Part shown: positions 1 through 7,609 of the stretch, piece after piece
Numbering within the stretch: the stretch's first letter is position 1
How the letters are laid out: each line of letters starts with the position of its first letter
Source of the DNA: Modestobacter lapidis
GTDB lineage: Bacteria > Actinomycetota > Actinomycetes > Mycobacteriales > Geodermatophilaceae
Length of the DNA: 64,000 nt
Assembly (NCBI GenBank): GCA_019779905.1
Contig: JABAKE010000002.1
Span: forward strand, 399,084 to 463,083
Direction: 5' to 3'
The notes under the pieces: model-generated
Seen by the model: the letters and a program-made list of their open reading frames with translations, nothing else
What the model was told of the DNA's origin: nothing
The model's database searches: none
Program-made: the position numbers and the translations under genes

Positions 1-58
1 GACCCCGCTGCCCCCCCCCATCACTCGCAAGCTCGCGCCGGGCCCCTGCAGCGGGGCC
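1..58 (+). repeat. Dispersed 3'-end hairpin element, copy 1
   Basis: Two perfectly complementary 9-nt arms (3-11, CCCCGCTGC, and 48-56) enclose a core containing CTCGCAAGCTCG. The same layout recurs six more times in this window with different arms. Its orientation suggests that it lies downstream of a plus-strand gene that ends left of the window. Terminator function is inferred. Confidence 0.7.
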
Positions 59-75
59 GCCTTGCACGCGCCGAG

Positions 76-111
76 GTCGCGTTGCACGCGGGGCAGGGCG
101 TGCAACGCGAC
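76..111. terminator. Perfect 14-bp stem hairpin
   Basis: Arms 76-89 and 98-111 are perfectly complementary around an 8-nt loop. It lies between two converging 3'-end elements, so it could serve as a bidirectional terminator. There is no U-tract, as is common in high-GC actinobacteria. Confidence 0.5.
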
Positions 112-124
112 GGATGGGCGTGCA

Positions 125-183
125 TGGCCCCCTTCAGGGTCCCGCCCCGAGCTTGCGAGGGGTGGGGGGAAGGAGGTCCTTCT
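125..183 (-). repeat. Dispersed 3'-end hairpin element, copy 2
   Basis: This copy begins directly after the stop codon of the ABC permease gene on the minus strand. Its arms (128-135 and 169-176) pair with one mismatch, and the core CTCGCAAGCTCG is conserved. It belongs to the seven-copy family described in the findings and is probably the terminator of the exporter operon. Confidence 0.65.
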
Positions 184-1008
184 TCAGGCGTCGCGCCGCT
201 GGAAGACCAGCCATCCGACCAGCAGCAGCGCCGCCACCTCGGCGGAGAACACCGCGAAGCCGATCCACGGGTCCAGCAGGAGCGGGTTGAACGGAACCGG
301 GGTGGCAACCGGCGAGCCCGCGTTGCCGGGCAGCAGCTTCGCCGTCCACTCGCCCCAGCTGCCCGGCAGCAGGAAGGCCATGTTGCCGACGACGAACACC
401 AGCGCCAGCACCAGCGACAGGGCGGCGGCGGTGTGCCGGAGCAGCAACCCGGCCGCGGCGGCGAACAGGCCCAGCCCGGCCATGTACAGCCCGCTACCGA
501 CCAGTGAGCGCAGCACTCCCTCGTCACCGAGGTCGACGCCGATCCCGGCGGCGGCCAGGAACGCGTTGCCGCCGAGGTAGCCGGCCACGGCGGTGACGAC
601 GCCGGCCACGAAGAGGGTGCCCGTGAGCACCAGCGCCTTGGTGGCGAGCACGGCTCCGCGCCGCGGGGTGGCGGCCAGCGTGGCCCGGATCATCCCGGTG
701 CCGTACTCGCTGGTCACCGTCAGGGCGCCGAGCACCACGGCGGCGATCTGGGCGAACATCATCCCGAAGGTGACGAACGACCCCGGCGACTCGCCCTCCC
801 GGCCGCTGGCGAGCCCGTCGGCGCTGGTGGCGCAGACCAGCACGGTCAGGCCGGCGCCGAGCACGAACATCGCGCCGAACGACCAGGTCGTCGACCGGAC
901 GGTCCAGAACTTCACCCACTCGGCATGCAGCGTCGACCCGAAGCCAGGGGTGGCGGCACGGTGCTCCGCGGGTCGGGAGGTGGCCCGGTCGGTGGTCACG
1001 GCGGTCAT
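184..1008 (-). CDS. ABC-2 type transporter permease
   Basis: This 274-residue integral membrane protein has about six hydrophobic segments after an N-terminal cytoplasmic stretch containing HAEWVKFWTVRSTTW, a signature of actinobacterial ABC-2 permeases. It should form the membrane pore of an exporter energised by the ATPase encoded just upstream, whose stop overlaps this start (ATGA). The substrate cannot be read from the sequence; relatives are often linked to drug or lipid export. A paralogous pair lies at 41993-43623. The gene ends in a dispersed hairpin element. Confidence 0.85.
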   Translation of the reverse strand: MTAVTTDRATSRPAEHRAATPGFGSTLHAEWVKFWTVRSTTWSFGAMFVLGAGLTVLVCATSADGLASGREGESPGSFVTFGMMFAQIAAVVLGALTVTSEYGTGMIRATLAATPRRGAVLATKALVLTGTLFVAGVVTAVAGYLGGNAFLAAAGIGVDLGDEGVLRSLVGSGLYMAGLGLFAAAAGLLLRHTAAALSLVLALVFVVGNMAFLLPGSWGEWTAKLLPGNAGSPVATPVPFNPLLLDPWIGFAVFSAEVAALLLVGWLVFQRRDA

Positions 1009-1922
1009 CGGGAGGCTCCTGCGGTGTGCGCCGCGAACTCCACGCTGTCGGCGGTCAGGGTCATGAAGGCGTCCTCCAGGGAGGACCGCACCAGGGTCAG
1101 CTCGTGCAGCACCAGGCCGCGGGCGCCGACCAGGTCGCCGATGCCGGCGGCGTCCAGGCCCTGCACGTGCAGCTCCTCGCCGGCGGCGGTGACCTCCAGG
1201 CCGTGCCCCCGCAGCAGGTCGGCGACCTGGCCGCGGTGCGGGCTGCGCACCCGCACGAAGGAGGCGGCGTGCCGGCCGATGAAGTCCGCCGTCGAGCAGT
1301 CGGCCAGCACCTTGCCGCGGCCGATGACGACGAGGTGCTCGGCGGTCAGCGCCATCTCCGACATCAGGTGGCTGGAGACGAACACCGTGCGGCCCTGCCG
1401 GGCCAGGTCCTGGGCCAGCGTGCGCACCCAGCGGATGCCCTCGGGGTCCAGGCCGTTGACCGGCTCGTCGAGGACGACGACCGGCGGGTCGCCGATCAGC
1501 GCCGCGGCGATGCCCAGCCGCTGTCCCATGCCGAGGGAGAAGCGGCCGACCCGCTGGTCGGCCACCGAGGTGAGGCCGACCAGGTCGAGCACCTCGTCGA
1601 CCCGCGCCCTCGGGATGCCATTGCTGGCGGCCATCCAGCGGAGGTGGTCGCGCGCCGACCGGCCGGGGTGGACGGCCCGGGCCTCGAGCAGCGCGCCGAC
1701 CTCGCGCAGGGGTGCCGGGAAGTCGCCGTAGCGGTGGCCGTTGACGGTCACGCTGCCGGCGGTGGGCCGGTCCAGGCCCAGGATCATCCGCATGGTGGTG
1801 GACTTGCCGGCCCCGTTGGGGCCGAGGAAGCCGGTGACCCGGCCGGGCTCGACGGTGAAGCTGATCCCATCGACCGCGGTCCGGCCGGCATAGGTCTTGG
1901 TGAGCTGCTGCGCGACGATCAC
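1005..1922 (-). CDS. ABC transporter ATP-binding protein
   Basis: This is the ATPase of an ABC exporter (CcmA/DrrA-like group), about 305 residues. Visible motifs are Walker A (GPNGAGKST), a signature of the form FSLGMGQR, Walker B (VVVLDEP) and the switch His in SSHLMSEM. A C-terminal extension of about 80 residues is typical of this subgroup. A GTG start at 1922 is preferred because the conserved domain begins immediately (IVAQQLTKTYAGR); an in-frame extension to 1997 looks non-coding. The stop overlaps the permease start, so the two subunits are probably translationally coupled. The substrate is unknown. Confidence 0.85.
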   Translation of the reverse strand: MIVAQQLTKTYAGRTAVDGISFTVEPGRVTGFLGPNGAGKSTTMRMILGLDRPTAGSVTVNGHRYGDFPAPLREVGALLEARAVHPGRSARDHLRWMAASNGIPRARVDEVLDLVGLTSVADQRVGRFSLGMGQRLGIAAALIGDPPVVVLDEPVNGLDPEGIRWVRTLAQDLARQGRTVFVSSHLMSEMALTAEHLVVIGRGKVLADCSTADFIGRHAASFVRVRSPHRGQVADLLRGHGLEVTAAGEELHVQGLDAAGIGDLVGARGLVLHELTLVRSSLEDAFMTLTADSVEFAAHTAGASR

Positions 1923-2089
1923 GTGGTCGCCCCGGGGCAGGAGGTGGGGTGGGGAGTCATGGCAGGAAGCCTCGCCGCCACCGGCCTCCCGCCGCATCGG
2001 GGAGAGCCCTGAACCCGTCCCTGACGCGACCCTGACCTCGACCCTGAGCCGGGTAGCCGAAACCGGCGTCCTCCCGCACCGTGGCGCCT

Positions 2090-2146
2090 CCTACCTCGTG
2101 GCGCGCCGTGAGGTAGGAGCCCGGGGACCAGGCGGCCTGGCCCCAG
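2090..2146 (-). terminator. Two adjacent hairpins after the 2152-3627 gene
   Basis: An 8-bp perfect inverted repeat (CCTACCTC at 2090-2097 with 2110-2117) adjoins a second GC-rich hairpin centred on CCAGGCGGCCTGG at about 2127-2139. Both lie just downstream of the minus-strand stop at 2152. Terminator function is inferred from position. Confidence 0.4.
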
Positions 2147-2151
2147 GGAGC

Positions 2152-3627
2152 TCAGCCGCGGGCCGCACCGAGGCCGAGGGCCGCGGCCAGCCCCAGCACG
2201 CTGCGCGGGGCGTAGGGCGTACGCCAGAGGCCACCGTGGGCGGCGGCGTACGCCTCGTCCTGCCAGGGGTGCTCGTGCGCCGGACCGCCCCCGGTGTGCA
2301 GATCGTGCACCAGCAACGCGGCCATCAGCACGTTGGACGTCGCGGGTTCGAACACCTCCACCCCGAACCGGTGCGCGCCGGCGTAGGCAGCGGCGAGCGC
2401 CCGGTTCTTGACCACCGAGCGCGTCCGGGTCGGCGGAGCGACGTTCATCGACACCGTGCGCCCCTCCGCCCGGGCGACCGAGGCCCGCCACCGCTGCAGC
2501 CGTTTGGCCAGCGCGTAGTTGGGGCCCTGCTGCGGCACCAGGCTGTCGGCGATCCCGGGGTCGGCGCCGGGCAGGTAGGCGCGCCGGAGCAGCCGGCCGG
2601 CCGACAGCGTGCGCAGCGGCCGGGCCAGCAGCTTGGCGGACCGGGAGCGCTGCGCGTAGCCGGTCACCGATGCCTGCACCGCCTCGGCGGGAACGGCGAA
2701 CACGTCGGTGGGGGTGGCCAGGAAGGCCAGCGTGGTCTCGGGGCGCCACCCGGCCACCCGCTCGGTGAGCGCATCGACGGCCACCGACACCCGGACGTTG
2801 GTGGCACCGTCGGCGTAGACGTAGTTGCCCAGCACGGGGGCGCCGGGCAGCCCGGCCACCCAGTCGGCGACCGCCGGCACCTCGCCGATCAGGTCGGCTC
2901 CGGCGCGCGCGGTCAGGTCCCGGCCGCCGTCGCCGACGGGGATCAGCAGCGTGCCCGCGCCGCGCCGGGCGGTGTCCAGCACCCGCGACCACAGCTCCGG
3001 CCGGGGCAGGTCGACCGCGGCGACCGTGGCCCCCCAGCGCAGCAGCGCGGGCAGCGGCCCCATTTCCGCGCCGGCGCCCAGCACGGTCACCGTGCTGCCG
3101 GGCAGCGACAGCCACTCGGGGTGGGCCGCCACCGTGCGCACCGCCTCGGCGCAGGAGGGCTCCACGACGCCGCCGTCGACCCAGGCGTCCAGCCGGCGGA
3201 ACAGGTCGTCCCCACGCAGCCGCTGCCCCCGGTAGGGCAGGGAGAACTCCTCCTCCGGGGCCGCGGTGCCGGGAATCGCCTCGGTGGCCAGCGACCGCCC
3301 CGCCGGCGCGCTGCGCAGCACAGCGAGCTCCTGCTCGCCGTCGGGGCCGGCCACCCGCATGCGGTCGGACAGCGACTGCAGTCCGGCACCGGCGATCGAC
3401 AACGCCGCCTCCCGGGATGCCAGCCCGGCCTCGACGGTGCGGCGGACGTGGCCGAGGTAGCCCGCCCGCCAGTTGGTCTCCTGCTCCGCGGCGCGGGCCC
3501 CGGGCCGGTCGGCCGGACGCAGCGCGTCGGCCACCACCGCCCGGCCCAGCGCGGCGGTGCTCCGCCGGCCGTCGGGGCCGGCCGGGAACACGACCCCACT
3601 GGTGTGGTCGTCGTAGGAGTCAGCCAT
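2152..3627 (-). CDS. Conserved protein with Rossmann-like motif, unknown function
   Basis: This 491-residue protein resembles a conserved actinobacterial family whose function I do not know. A glycine-rich stretch, TVLGAGAEMGPLPALLRWGA, followed by AAVDL looks like a Rossmann nucleotide-binding turn near the middle. No transmembrane segment or signal peptide is evident, so it is probably cytoplasmic. The ATG at 3627 is chosen because the preceding in-frame 67 codons are arginine-rich and look non-coding. It is monocistronic or follows the small gene at 3701. A dehydrogenase- or methyltransferase-like fold is possible but unproven. Confidence 0.75.
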   Translation of the reverse strand: MADSYDDHTSGVVFPAGPDGRRSTAALGRAVVADALRPADRPGARAAEQETNWRAGYLGHVRRTVEAGLASREAALSIAGAGLQSLSDRMRVAGPDGEQELAVLRSAPAGRSLATEAIPGTAAPEEEFSLPYRGQRLRGDDLFRRLDAWVDGGVVEPSCAEAVRTVAAHPEWLSLPGSTVTVLGAGAEMGPLPALLRWGATVAAVDLPRPELWSRVLDTARRGAGTLLIPVGDGGRDLTARAGADLIGEVPAVADWVAGLPGAPVLGNYVYADGATNVRVSVAVDALTERVAGWRPETTLAFLATPTDVFAVPAEAVQASVTGYAQRSRSAKLLARPLRTLSAGRLLRRAYLPGADPGIADSLVPQQGPNYALAKRLQRWRASVARAEGRTVSMNVAPPTRTRSVVKNRALAAAYAGAHRFGVEVFEPATSNVLMAALLVHDLHTGGGPAHEHPWQDEAYAAAHGGLWRTPYAPRSVLGLAAALGLGAARG

Positions 3628-3658
3628 CGGGTGGATCCTGCCCGATGCGGCCGCCCGA

Positions 3659-3690
3659 CGGCGGCTGAGGTCGGCCGACCCCAGCCGCCG
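3659..3690 (-). terminator. 9-bp stem hairpin after the MT0933-like gene
   Basis: Perfect arms CGGCGGCTG (3659-3667) and its complement (3682-3690) lie 11 nt past the stop of the minus-strand small gene. This is a probable rho-independent-like terminator. Confidence 0.5.
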
Positions 3691-3700
3691 GCGCGGTCGG

Positions 3701-3868
3701 CTACTGGTTGCCGAGCTTGCCGTCGGCCAGACCGCGGCCCTTGTCGACCTGCGCGTCGTGCGTGCCGCCGGTCTTCTTGTCGGCCAGCTGCTCGCCCTTG
3801 TCCAGGCCCTTGTCGCTGACCTGCTCACCCTTGTCGCTGTTCAGGGCGTCCTTGGCCTTGTCCGCCAT
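3701..3868 (-). CDS. MT0933-like antitoxin-type small protein
   Basis: This 55-residue, lysine- and aspartate-rich hydrophilic protein is built on repeats of the type DKGxxxxDKG (DKGEQVSDKGLDKGEQLADK) with a central KTGGTHDAQVDKG. That pattern matches the MT0933/Rv0909 antitoxin-like family (PF14013). Members were named for mycobacterial toxin-antitoxin loci, but many are stand-alone genes with no toxin, and none is visible beside this one. The ATG at 3868 is chosen over an upstream in-frame start because family homology begins there. A stress-related role is possible. Confidence 0.7.
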   Translation of the reverse strand: MADKAKDALNSDKGEQVSDKGLDKGEQLADKKTGGTHDAQVDKGRGLADGKLGNQ

Positions 3869-3926
3869 CCCCACGGTGTGTCCCCCTCGGGTCGTGTCGC
3901 GCCGGGCGGCGCGGCTCACCTGGCTC

Positions 3927-5438
3927 TCATGCCCACGACAGGCCGACGGGACACCCTCGGTCGAGATCGACGTCGCCGGGCCGCTCCACCGGCGCCCCGG
4001 CTTCCAGCCAGCGCAGCAGGGTGCGGGCGGCGAAGCCCGTGCCGCCCTTGACGACCTCGGCGTCGTCGCTGCCGGCCCGGGCGGGACCGGCGACGTCCAG
4101 GTGCGCCCACGGCAGGTCGCCGGCGAACGGCTGGAGGAACAGCGCGGCGGTCGTGGCGCCGGGGTTGCCCGGGGCGTTGTTGGCGTCGGCCACCGGGGAG
4201 TCCAGCAACGGGCGCAGGTGCCCGACGTGCTCCTCGGTCAGCGGCATCCGCCAGAACCGCTCACCGGTGTGCGCCCCGGCGGTCAGCAGCGCGTCGGCCA
4301 GCCCGTCGGCGGTGGCGTAGAGCCCCGCGGTCCGCGCCCCCAGCGCGGTCCGCATCGCGCCGGTGAGGGTGGCGACGTCGACCAGCACGGTGGCGCCCAG
4401 CCGCAGGCGCGCGTGTGCCAGTGCGTCGGCGAGCACCAGCCGGCCCTCGGCGTCGGTGTTGCGCACCTCCGTCGTCCGGCCGCCGACGTGCCGCACGATG
4501 TCGGCGGGCCGGTAGCCGGCCCCGGAGACGGCGTTCTCCGCGGCGGCGACCACGGCGGTCACGGCGCCGGGCAGCCCCAGCCGCGCGGCGGCGTCGACCG
4601 CGGCCAGCACGGCGGCGCCGCCGGCCATGTCGGTCTTCATCTTGCGCATACCGGCGTTGGTCTTGATCGACAGGCCACCGGTGTCGAAGGTGATGCCCTT
4701 GCCGACGAGGACCGGGTGCGCGGAACCGGCGGCCGGCGGCCGGTAGGTGGCGACGACGACCCGCGGCGGGGACGCCGATGCCGCACCGACGGCCAGCACG
4801 CCGCCGAAGCCGCCGGCGCGCAGCTCGTCGGCGCCCAGCACGGTGACCGTGACGTGCGGGAGACCGCCGAGCCGGTCGACGGCCTGGTCGGCCAGCCAGG
4901 CCGGGTTCTTGGTGCTGCTCGGGGTGTTGACCAGGTCGCGGGCCCAGGCGACCGATCCGGCGGTGACCCGGCCGGCCTCGGCGGCGGCGGCCACGGCCGG
5001 GTCGTCGGCGTCGACCGCGACGACCGTGACCCCGGTCAGCCGCGGCGGGTGGGCGGTGGAGGTGTGGCGGAAGCGGTAGCCGGCGAGCAGCGCGGTCTCG
5101 ACGGCGGCCCGCACCTCGTCGGCGCCGGCCGGGGCGGCCGCGGTGTCGAGCGGCAGCACCAGGCGGCGGGCGCCGTGCTCGGCGAGCGTCTGTGCCCGGC
5201 GGACGGCGACGGCGGCGTAGGAGCGCAGCTCGGGCAGGGTGGCGTCACCCACGCCGACCGCGACGACGCTGCGCGGCCGACGGCCGGCGACCGGCACGTC
5301 GGTGAGGCCGCCGGGCTTGCCGCCGTTGCCGGTGTCGGTGAGCGCACCGGCGAGGAACCCGGCGTTCACCGCTGGCCGGGTGCCCGGCGCCGGGTCGGTC
5401 AGCCAGGCGGGCAGGGCGCCCGAGGCGCCGACCGGCAC
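3927..5438 (-). CDS. pepA: Leucyl aminopeptidase (M17 family)
   Basis: This cytosolic dinuclear-metal exopeptidase removes N-terminal residues from peptides. The metal and catalytic motifs are present: KGITFDTGGLSIK in the middle and NTDAEGRLVLADAL with the DxxGR-type ligands. From the GTG at 5438 the protein has 503 residues, normal for M17. However, the in-frame sequence upstream (VEVSAALPPLAEDDVLAV) reads like the missing N-terminal beta strand of the family, and no ATG, GTG or TTG precedes it before the upstream DUF3117 gene; a CTG at 5591 overlapping that gene's stop is a candidate start. The N terminus is therefore uncertain. Confidence 0.88.
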   Translation of the reverse strand: MPVGASGALPAWLTDPAPGTRPAVNAGFLAGALTDTGNGGKPGGLTDVPVAGRRPRSVVAVGVGDATLPELRSYAAVAVRRAQTLAEHGARRLVLPLDTAAAPAGADEVRAAVETALLAGYRFRHTSTAHPPRLTGVTVVAVDADDPAVAAAAEAGRVTAGSVAWARDLVNTPSSTKNPAWLADQAVDRLGGLPHVTVTVLGADELRAGGFGGVLAVGAASASPPRVVVATYRPPAAGSAHPVLVGKGITFDTGGLSIKTNAGMRKMKTDMAGGAAVLAAVDAAARLGLPGAVTAVVAAAENAVSGAGYRPADIVRHVGGRTTEVRNTDAEGRLVLADALAHARLRLGATVLVDVATLTGAMRTALGARTAGLYATADGLADALLTAGAHTGERFWRMPLTEEHVGHLRPLLDSPVADANNAPGNPGATTAALFLQPFAGDLPWAHLDVAGPARAGSDDAEVVKGGTGFAARTLLRWLEAGAPVERPGDVDLDRGCPVGLSWA

Positions 5439-5587
5439 GGCGAGGACGTCGTCCTCGGCCAGCGGCGGCAGCGCGGCGCTGACCTCGACCCGCGGAGACG
5501 GCGCGGCCCCGGTCGCCGGCGGGTTGCCGGCGGCCGGGGCCGTGTCGTCGTGCGCGGGGCTGCCCGGAGGCAGGCTCGCCGCGGTGT

Positions 5588-5755
5588 TCAGCTGGTCGCG
5601 CCCTTCAGGGCTTCGGAGAGGGCGGTCGCCTCGTCGGGGGACAGCTCGACGACCAGCCGCCCGCCACCTTCCAGGGGGACGCGCATGACCAGGCCGCGGC
5701 CCTCCTTGGTGACCTCGAGGGGACCTTCACCCGTGCGCGGCTTCATGGCCGCCAT
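5588..5755 (-). CDS. DUF3117 domain-containing protein
   Basis: This 55-residue actinobacterial signature protein begins MAAMKPRTGEGPLEVTKEGR and continues with LVMRVPLEGGGRLVVELSPDEA, matching the highly conserved DUF3117 family almost throughout. Its function is unknown. The ATG at 5755 is supported by a strong ribosome-binding site (AAGGAGG) seven bases upstream and by the family's usual length; the open frame continues upstream without conserved sequence. It lies just before pepA and may overlap its true start, so the two are probably co-transcribed. Confidence 0.9.
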   Translation of the reverse strand: MAAMKPRTGEGPLEVTKEGRGLVMRVPLEGGGRLVVELSPDEATALSEALKGATS

Positions 5756-5881
5756 GCGTGCCTCCTTCACCGGCCACCCACGCGCCTGCTGGCCCGTGGT
5801 GTGGCGACTGTTCGTGCAGAGCTCGCACCAATGATCCCGTATCGCGCAGCGTTCGACCAACCTGACCCCCCGCCGAACCCG

Positions 5882-6469
5882 TTAGAGGTGCTCAGCAGAA
5901 CTCGCGCGGAAGCAGCCGGCCACGTGGTCGTCGACCATGCCGGTGGCCTGCATGAGGGCATAGGCGGTGGTCGGACCCACGAACGCGAAGCCCCGCCGCT
6001 TGAGCTCCCTGGCCATCGCGACCGACTCCGGAGTGGTCGCCGGCACCTCGGCCAGGGTCCGCGGACGCGGCGGCCGCGCCGCCGGCGCGAACGACCACAG
6101 CAGGTCCGACAGGCCCTCGGGCAGCTGCTGCGCGGCGCGCGCGTTGCCGATCGCCGCGCGGATCTTGGCCCGGTTGCGGACGATGGCGGCGTCGGCCATC
6201 AGCCGCTCGACGTCGGGTGGCGTGAATGCGGCGACCGCGTCGATCTCGAAACCGGCGAACGCGGCGCGGAAGGCCGGCCGCTTGCGCAGGATGGTGATCC
6301 AGGACAGCCCGGACTGGAACGCCTCCAGGCAGACCCGCTCGAACAGGGCGTCGTCGCCGGTGAGCGGTCTCCCCCACTCCTCGTCGTGGTAGCGGACGTA
6401 CTCGGGTGCGCTGTTCGCCCACGCGCACCGCTCGACGTGCCCTGCTCCGTCGTCCACCGGGTCGGCCAC
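5882..6469 (-). CDS. tag: DNA-3-methyladenine glycosylase I
   Basis: This base-excision repair enzyme removes 3-methyladenine from alkylated DNA. The 195-residue sequence carries the Tag signature: CAWA near the N terminus, YHDEEWGRPL, FQSGLSWITILRKRPAF, and the C-terminal GPTTAYALMQATGMVDDHVAGCF. The Cys and two His residues at the ends (CAWA, YHDEEWG, DHVAGC) correspond to the structural zinc site of the family. The start is a GTG. It is divergent from the epimerase gene, with only 26 bp between the starts. Confidence 0.92.
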   Translation of the reverse strand: MADPVDDGAGHVERCAWANSAPEYVRYHDEEWGRPLTGDDALFERVCLEAFQSGLSWITILRKRPAFRAAFAGFEIDAVAAFTPPDVERLMADAAIVRNRAKIRAAIGNARAAQQLPEGLSDLLWSFAPAARPPRPRTLAEVPATTPESVAMARELKRRGFAFVGPTTAYALMQATGMVDDHVAGCFRASSAEHL

Positions 6470-6481
6470 GGCCGACGAGGC

Positions 6482-6487
6482 TAGCGT
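6482..6487 (+). promoter_or_regulatory. -10 box TAGCGT, leaderless start
   Basis: TAGCGT lies 8 nt before the GTG at 6496. This is the spacing expected if transcription begins at the start codon. No clear -35 element is visible. Confidence 0.45.
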
Positions 6488-6495
6488 CCTTCCTC

Positions 6496-7554
6496 GTGCG
6501 CGTGCTGATCACCGGAGGGGCGGGCTTCATCGGCTCGCACGTCGTCGCTGCCTGCGCCACCGCCGGGCACGAGGTGCGCGTGCTCGACGCGCTGCTGCCC
6601 GCCGTCCACCCGGCGTACCCCGGCGGGGTCCCGAACCTGACCGGCGTGGATCTGCTGGTGGGCGACGTCCGCGACCGGGACGCCGTCGACCGGGCGCTGG
6701 ACGGGGTGGAGGCGGTCTGCCACCAGGCGGCGATGGTCGGCCTGGGGGTGGATGTCCAGGACATGCCCGACTACGCCGGCATCAACGACCTCGGGACGGC
6801 GGTGCTGCTGGCCGCGATGGCCCGCGCGGACGTCGGCCGGCTGGTGCTGGCCAGCTCGATGGTCGTCTACGGCGAGAGCCGTTACGAGTGCGCCGAGCAC
6901 GGCGTCGTTCCCGCCGCGCCGCGCCGCCGCGCCGACCTCGACGACGGCCGCTTCGAGCCGCCCTGCCCGGTCTGCGGCCGGCAGCTCAGCTGGGGCGCGG
7001 TCGGCGAGGACACCCCGCCCGACCCGCGTAACACCTATGCCGCCACCAAGCTCGCCCAGGAGCACCTGGCCGCATCCTGGGCACGGTCGACCGGTGGCGG
7101 CGCGGTCGCGCTGAGATACCACAACGTCTACGGCCCGCACATGCCGCGTGACACGCCCTACGCCGGGGTGGCCTCGATCTTCCGCAGTGCCCTGGAGAGC
7201 GGCCGGGCTCCGCGGGTGTTCGAGGACGGCGGCCAGCAGCGGGACTTCGTGCACGTCACCGACGTCGCGCAGGCCAACCTGCGGGCGCTGGAGGCCGAGC
7301 CGCCCGACGGGGCGCTGCGGGCCTACAACGTCGCCTCCGGGGTGCCGCACACCGTCGGGGACATGGCGGCCGCGCTGGCCGAGGCGTTCGGTGGGCCCGC
7401 GCCGGTGGTCACCGGGGAGTACCGGATCGGCGACGTCCGGCACGTGGTGGCCGCTCCGGCGCGGGCGCAGGACGAGCTCGGCTACGCGGCCCGGGTGACC
7501 TTCGCCGACGGCATGCGCCAGTTCGCCACCGCTCCGCTGCGCCCCGCCCCCTGA
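6496..7554 (+). CDS. NAD-dependent epimerase/dehydratase
   Basis: This 352-residue extended short-chain dehydrogenase acts on a nucleotide sugar. The N-terminal Rossmann motif is GGAGFIGSHV; the catalytic S and YxxxK are seen as SSMVVYGES and YAATK. An inserted CPVCG with a preceding ECAEHG could form a small metal-binding loop, an insertion also found in dTDP-rhamnose 4-epimerase-like enzymes; that substrate assignment is only a guess. The GTG at 6496 starts exactly at the beta strand VRVLITGG. The neighbouring membrane glycosyltransferases suggest a role in envelope polysaccharide synthesis. Confidence 0.85.
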   Translation: MRVLITGGAGFIGSHVVAACATAGHEVRVLDALLPAVHPAYPGGVPNLTGVDLLVGDVRDRDAVDRALDGVEAVCHQAAMVGLGVDVQDMPDYAGINDLGTAVLLAAMARADVGRLVLASSMVVYGESRYECAEHGVVPAAPRRRADLDDGRFEPPCPVCGRQLSWGAVGEDTPPDPRNTYAATKLAQEHLAASWARSTGGGAVALRYHNVYGPHMPRDTPYAGVASIFRSALESGRAPRVFEDGGQQRDFVHVTDVAQANLRALEAEPPDGALRAYNVASGVPHTVGDMAAALAEAFGGPAPVVTGEYRIGDVRHVVAAPARAQDELGYAARVTFADGMRQFATAPLRPAP

Positions 7555-7597
7555 CCCCTCGACGGCAGGAATGGCCATCTCTGCCCGATCCTGCCGC

Positions 7598-7603
7598 TAG
7601 GTT
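7598..7603 (+). promoter_or_regulatory. -10 box TAGGTT, leaderless start
   Basis: TAGGTT is separated by 6 nt from the GTG at 7610, so the transcript probably starts at the initiation codon. Confidence 0.5.
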
Positions 7604-7609
7604 CCCGGC

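Noticed and set aside
1897..3819. 640-codon plus-strand open frame opposite the 2152-3627 gene
   Set aside because: It is proline/arginine/glycine-rich antisense sequence with no family features; the minus-strand gene has normal GC3 and conserved motifs.
3701..3868. Complete toxin-antitoxin pair at the MT0933-like gene
   Set aside because: No toxin-like ORF is adjacent; the family is commonly solitary.
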